In this document: piece after piece, positions 60,706 to 64,000 of the stretch | Position numbering within the stretch: position 1 is the first letter of the stretch | Layout of the letters: the number at the start of each line of letters is the position of its first letter | Assembly: GCF_946151055.1 (NCBI RefSeq) | Contig: NZ_CAMGYZ010000002.1 | Coordinates: forward strand, 434,001-498,000 | Source of the DNA: Bacillus sp. Marseille-Q3570 | Lineage (GTDB): Bacteria > Bacillota > Bacilli > Bacillales > Fictibacillaceae | DNA length: 64,000 bases | Direction of reading: 5' to 3' | Notes under the pieces: model-generated | What the model saw: only the letters and a program-made list of their open reading frames with translations | Told to the model about the DNA's origin: nothing | Databases searched by the model: none | Position numbers and translations under genes: made by a program

Positions 60706-62601
60706 TTATCTGTTAAGGAGGCTTCCGACATATCGGAGAAGTTCGTTTGCAGAGATCGAGTTATAGCCATATTCATCGATTAAACGGGCGATGACTTCAT
60801 TGACTTTCTTCAGTTGTGATTCATCCGGTGTTTTCGTGGATGTGGTGATTTTCACAACATCTTTAAGATCAGCGAACAGTTTCTTCTGGATCGCTTCGCG
60901 GAGACGCTCATGTGAGTTGTAATCGAATTTCTTCCCTTTACGTGCATAAGCCGAAATACGAATCAAGATTTCTTCACGGAACGCTTTCTTCGCATTCTCA
61001 GAAATACCAATCTGTTCTTCAATCGAACGCATCAGTTTTTCATCTGGATTCATTTCATCACCAGTCAGTGGATCACGCAGCTTGTTCTTATTACAATACG
61101 CTTCGACATTATCGAGATAATTGTCCATAAGTGTTTTCGCTGATTCTTCATAGGAATACACAAATGCTTTTTGTACTTCTTTCTTTGCGATATCATCGTA
61201 CTCTTTACGCGCAACAGAAATGAAGTTGATATACTTTTCACGGTCTTCTTTGGAAATGGACGCGTGCTGATCCAGTCCATCCTTCAGCGAGCGGAGTACA
61301 TCAAGCGGACTGATCGCAGGAACATCTTTACGTATGATTGCAGAAGAAATCCGATTGATGACATACCGCGGATCGATCCCGCTCATCCCTTCATCAGGAA
61401 ACTCTTTTTTCAATTCTTCCACATCAGCATGATTGAACCCTTCAACATTTTCACCATCATAAAGCCGCATTTTTTTTACAAAATCGACGCCCTGTTTCGT
61501 GGATTCTTTCATACGAGTCAAAACAGAGAAAATTGCTGCAACTCTCAAAGCGTGCGGCGCAATATGGAAGTCGGCAATATCGCTGTCGTTGATCATTTTT
61601 TCATAAATCTTCTCTTCTTCTGTCACTTTCAAATTGTACGGTATCGGCATGACGATGATCCGTGAATGCAATGCCTCATTTTTCTTATTTGATATGAACG
61701 ACTTGTATTCAGCTTCGTTCGTATGAGCCACGATAAGTTCATCAGCGGAAATGAGAGCGAATCTTCCGGCTTTGAAATTCCCTTCCTGTGTCAACGATAG
61801 CAAATGCCATAGGAATTTTTCATCACACTTCAACATTTCCTGGAACTCCATCATTCCGCGATTAGCCTTATTCAGTTCTCCGTCGAACCGGTAAGCACGA
61901 GGATCGGATTCTGAACCAAACTCTGCAATCGTGGAAAAGTCGATGCTTCCAGTCAGATCTGCGATATCCTGGGATTTCGGATCAGAAGGGCTGAATGTAC
62001 CGATACCTGTCCGCTTATCCTCGCTAAAGAAAATCCGCTCGATCATGACGTCTTCAATACGCCCGTCATATTCCTGCTCAAGCCGCATCATATTCAACGG
62101 CGACAGCGATCCTTCTACTCGGATCCCATACTGTTTGAAAAAGTCTTCGCGCATTGATTGGGGAATAAGATGCAGCGGGTCTTCATGCATCGGGCACCCC
62201 TTTATGGCATAAACAGCGCCTTCATCTGTTCTAGAATAAGCCTCCAAACCTCTTTTCAACATCGTCACAATCGTAGATTTACCACCACTCACGGGCCCCA
62301 TCAATAGTAGAATACGTTTACGGACATCCAATCGTTTTGCGGATGGATGAAAGTACTCTTCAACTAATCGCTCAACCGCATCTTCCAGCCCGAAAATCTG
62401 GTTGGAAAAGAAATTATATCGTTTCTTCCCATTCACTTCTTCAATTCCGTGGCTCTTAATCATATTATAAACACGAGAATGGGCAGATTGAGCAACTTCA
62501 GGACGCTCTCGTAAGATTTCCAAATATTCAGCGAAGGTACCTTCCCAAACCAATCTTTTTTCCTCTTCCCGGTATTGCTGTAGTTTCCCTAAAATATCCA
62601 T
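60706..62601 (-). CDS. prkA: PrkA, AAA+ sporulation protein
   Basis: The 631-residue protein matches B. subtilis PrkA exactly in length. It has an AAA+ domain with Walker A MGPVSGGKSTIVTMLKRG near residue 110 and the PrkA marks IKGCPMHEDPLHLIP, GEFGSESDP-like AEFGSESDPRAYRFDGELNK and NRGMMEFQEMLKCDEKF. The C-terminal domain is the region once called a kinase; recent work in B. subtilis points to an ATP-dependent protease acting in sporulation. ATG 62601 follows GGAGGGGG; the frame opens 39 bases earlier without a ribosome site. Confidence 0.95.
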   Translation of the reverse strand: MDILGKLQQYREEEKRLVWEGTFAEYLEILRERPEVAQSAHSRVYNMIKSHGIEEVNGKKRYNFFSNQIFGLEDAVERLVEEYFHPSAKRLDVRKRILLLMGPVSGGKSTIVTMLKRGLEAYSRTDEGAVYAIKGCPMHEDPLHLIPQSMREDFFKQYGIRVEGSLSPLNMMRLEQEYDGRIEDVMIERIFFSEDKRTGIGTFSPSDPKSQDIADLTGSIDFSTIAEFGSESDPRAYRFDGELNKANRGMMEFQEMLKCDEKFLWHLLSLTQEGNFKAGRFALISADELIVAHTNEAEYKSFISNKKNEALHSRIIVMPIPYNLKVTEEEKIYEKMINDSDIADFHIAPHALRVAAIFSVLTRMKESTKQGVDFVKKMRLYDGENVEGFNHADVEELKKEFPDEGMSGIDPRYVINRISSAIIRKDVPAISPLDVLRSLKDGLDQHASISKEDREKYINFISVARKEYDDIAKKEVQKAFVYSYEESAKTLMDNYLDNVEAYCNKNKLRDPLTGDEMNPDEKLMRSIEEQIGISENAKKAFREEILIRISAYARKGKKFDYNSHERLREAIQKKLFADLKDVVKITTSTKTPDESQLKKVNEVIARLIDEYGYNSISANELLRYVGSLLNR

Positions 62602-62746
62602 GAGTACCCCCTCCAAGGAATAATCGTACATGTAATACATCGTATGCCCCGTCTTGCTTTATCATTCGATGTTCTTTTTCAACCAATTACTTTCATACAT
62701 GGTAAAATGAAGAAAAGACATGCTTATAGAAGGACAGGATGTAACA

Positions 62747-64000
62747 TTGAAACTTTTCATTGGATATATTGTAATCGTCGCCCTGCTGCTCAGTTCCTTT
62801 TTCTTGACCGAAAAAGTTTGGGGAGGAATCGAGAGCATCAAGCCGCCCTCTGAAATAATCGAAAATGAATTGCCGATCGACTCGATCCACTTGTCAAGAA
62901 GCTCCACGATTCTTGCAGATGACGGCTCTGTCATTGACATGATCCATGGAACCGAGCATCGGATATACATACCATATGAACAGCTGCCCATTTCGGTGAT
63001 TCATGCCTTTGTAGCAGCTGAAGATAATCATTTTTTCAAACACCCTGGAGTCGATGGAACCGCAGTTGCTCGTGCCATCGTCGTCAATGCGAAATCCGGA
63101 GGGATAGACCAGGGCGGAAGTACCATCACACAGCAGCTCGCTAGAAATTTATTTTTATCCCATACGAAGACATACAAACGAAAGCTGCATGAAGCCTTTT
63201 ATTCCTATCGTTTGGAACAGGAATTGACGAAGGAGAAGATACTGGAGCTCTATAGCAATGCCATCTATTTTGGAAATGGCATCTACGGAATCGAAACGGC
63301 GAGTCAATTTTATTTCGGAAAATCAGTTGATCAGCTTTCCCTAGCTGAAACCGCTCTGCTATGCGGAATTCCGAACAGTCCGAACAAATATGACCCGACT
63401 AAAAATATAGATCAATCATTACAACGTCAGCATCATGTCTTGAAAAAGATGCTTGAAAACAAGTACATAAAAGAAGAGGAATACAATAAGGCTTTGGACG
63501 AGGAAATTACACTGAATGTCACACGGCCGATCCACGCCTTTCCAGATTATACGTCCTACACGATAAAAGAATTGAAAGAGCTTGTGTCACAATCAGAGGG
63601 TTATGAAGATAGGATTGAAAAAGCGGAAACCTCAAAGGAAAAGACCGCAATCCGATCAGAATTGGACCGCTTCGTCCATCAATTGATTTATGAAACAGGG
63701 ATTCGCGTGGAAACACACCTTGAACAAACCATTCAAACAAATGCTCAAAAACAACTGCAGCATTTACCTAAAGATGTCGAGGGTGCATTTGTGGTGATCG
63801 ATCACGCCACACACAGATTGAAGTCGATCGTCGGTGGTAAAAGCATGAAAGCGAATGAATTCAACCGGGCATACCAGGCTTATCGCCAGCCAGGTTCAGC
63901 TATAAAACCACTGCTGGCGTTTGTCCCCTATATCGAAAAAAATGCACTGCCTCTCAATGTTCCTGTTGATGCGGCGCCATTTTGTAAACGAGGGTATTGT
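62747..64000 (+). CDS. Class A penicillin-binding protein, 3' end outside window
   Basis: This bifunctional peptidoglycan synthase begins at TTG 62747, eight bases after AGGA. A short N-terminal cytosolic tail and one helix (about residues 3-20) precede the GT51 transglycosylase domain with catalytic Glu in AFVAAEDNHFFKHPGVDG, and GGSTITQQLARNLFL and LELYSNAIYFGNGIYGIETA. A transpeptidase domain starts near residue 340 and reaches the SxxK motif in RQPGSAIKPLLAF just before the window end. It resembles PbpF/PbpG-type Bacillus enzymes; the exact type cannot be set. The frame is intact to 64000. Confidence 0.9.
   Translation, partial: MKLFIGYIVIVALLLSSFFLTEKVWGGIESIKPPSEIIENELPIDSIHLSRSSTILADDGSVIDMIHGTEHRIYIPYEQLPISVIHAFVAAEDNHFFKHPGVDGTAVARAIVVNAKSGGIDQGGSTITQQLARNLFLSHTKTYKRKLHEAFYSYRLEQELTKEKILELYSNAIYFGNGIYGIETASQFYFGKSVDQLSLAETALLCGIPNSPNKYDPTKNIDQSLQRQHHVLKKMLENKYIKEEEYNKALDEEITLNVTRPIHAFPDYTSYTIKELKELVSQSEGYEDRIEKAETSKEKTAIRSELDRFVHQLIYETGIRVETHLEQTIQTNAQKQLQHLPKDVEGAFVVIDHATHRLKSIVGGKSMKANEFNRAYQAYRQPGSAIKPLLAFVPYIEKNALPLNVPVDAAPFCKRGYC

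Overview
The window is chromosomal DNA of an endospore-forming Bacillaceae (Bacillus sensu lato, possibly an alkaliphile or soil relative such as Pseudalkalibacillus or Fictibacillus; the genus is inference). Sporulation genes are everywhere (yhaL, two YjcZ miniproteins, an alpha/beta-type SASP, yheC/yheD, spoVR, yhbH, prkA). Ribosome binding sites are strong AGGAGG types and intrinsic terminators are well formed. Many genes match the yha, yhb, yhc and yhe loci of the B. subtilis chromosome, here brought together in one 64-kb stretch. No phage, CRISPR array, rRNA or tRNA was seen.

Layout. 1-4.2 kb: DUF3267 protein, a YpmS-like protein, two YjcZ miniproteins, the foldase lipoprotein PrsA and YhaL. 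4.2-11.8 kb: yhaM, then a four-gene minus-strand operon yhaO-yhaN-cssR-cssS, which joins a Rad50/SbcC-like nuclease pair to a secretion-stress two-component system. 12.3-14.6 kb: Na+-type ABC exporter yhaQ-yhaP. 14.7-20.1 kb: yhzD, Nudix hydrolase, cytochrome c551, aldehyde dehydrogenase, HAD phosphatase and AAC(3)-type acetyltransferase. 20.2-26.5 kb: yheA, yheB and three tandem YheC/YheD ATP-grasp genes. 26.7-30.7 kb: yxkF-msmX and a cystine-type ABC importer without its own ATPase. 30.7-37.7 kb: SASP, KtrD, Psd, a frameshifted SDR gene, a phospholipase C-like protein and a UMF1 transporter. 38.5-43.7 kb: the heterodimeric multidrug exporter bmrCD, preceded by what looks like a ribosome-controlled attenuator, and a DUF2087 regulator. 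43.9-50.8 kb: spoVR, an isochorismatase-like hydrolase, proline genes proC, proB, proA, and YitT. 50.9-57.7 kb: pgcA, yhcX-VOC-yhcW, yhcV, a ComFB-like protein and a secreted ComEC-like MBL protein. 58.0-64 kb: yhbH, signal peptidase I, prkA and a class A PBP cut by the window end.

Two functional groups stand out. PrsA, CssRS, signal peptidase I and a penicillin-binding protein all act on secretion or envelope quality. PrkA, YhbH and SpoVR form a widely co-conserved stress/sporulation trio, here all within 20 kb.

Intergenic DNA is unusually rich in repeats. One family is about 450 bp long with roughly 11-bp inverted ends (three full copies, one internally deleted, two end fragments). A second, about 60-90 bp, has TTTAAAGAAA-type inverted ends and also occurs nested in the large one. 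A third is a hairpin family built around GTGTCTGACAC. There are also four unrelated short tandem arrays, the largest with eleven 52-bp hairpin units. The candidate of most interest is the leader upstream of bmrCD: a 28-codon ORF followed by two intrinsic terminators, with an alternative pairing that would disrupt the first.
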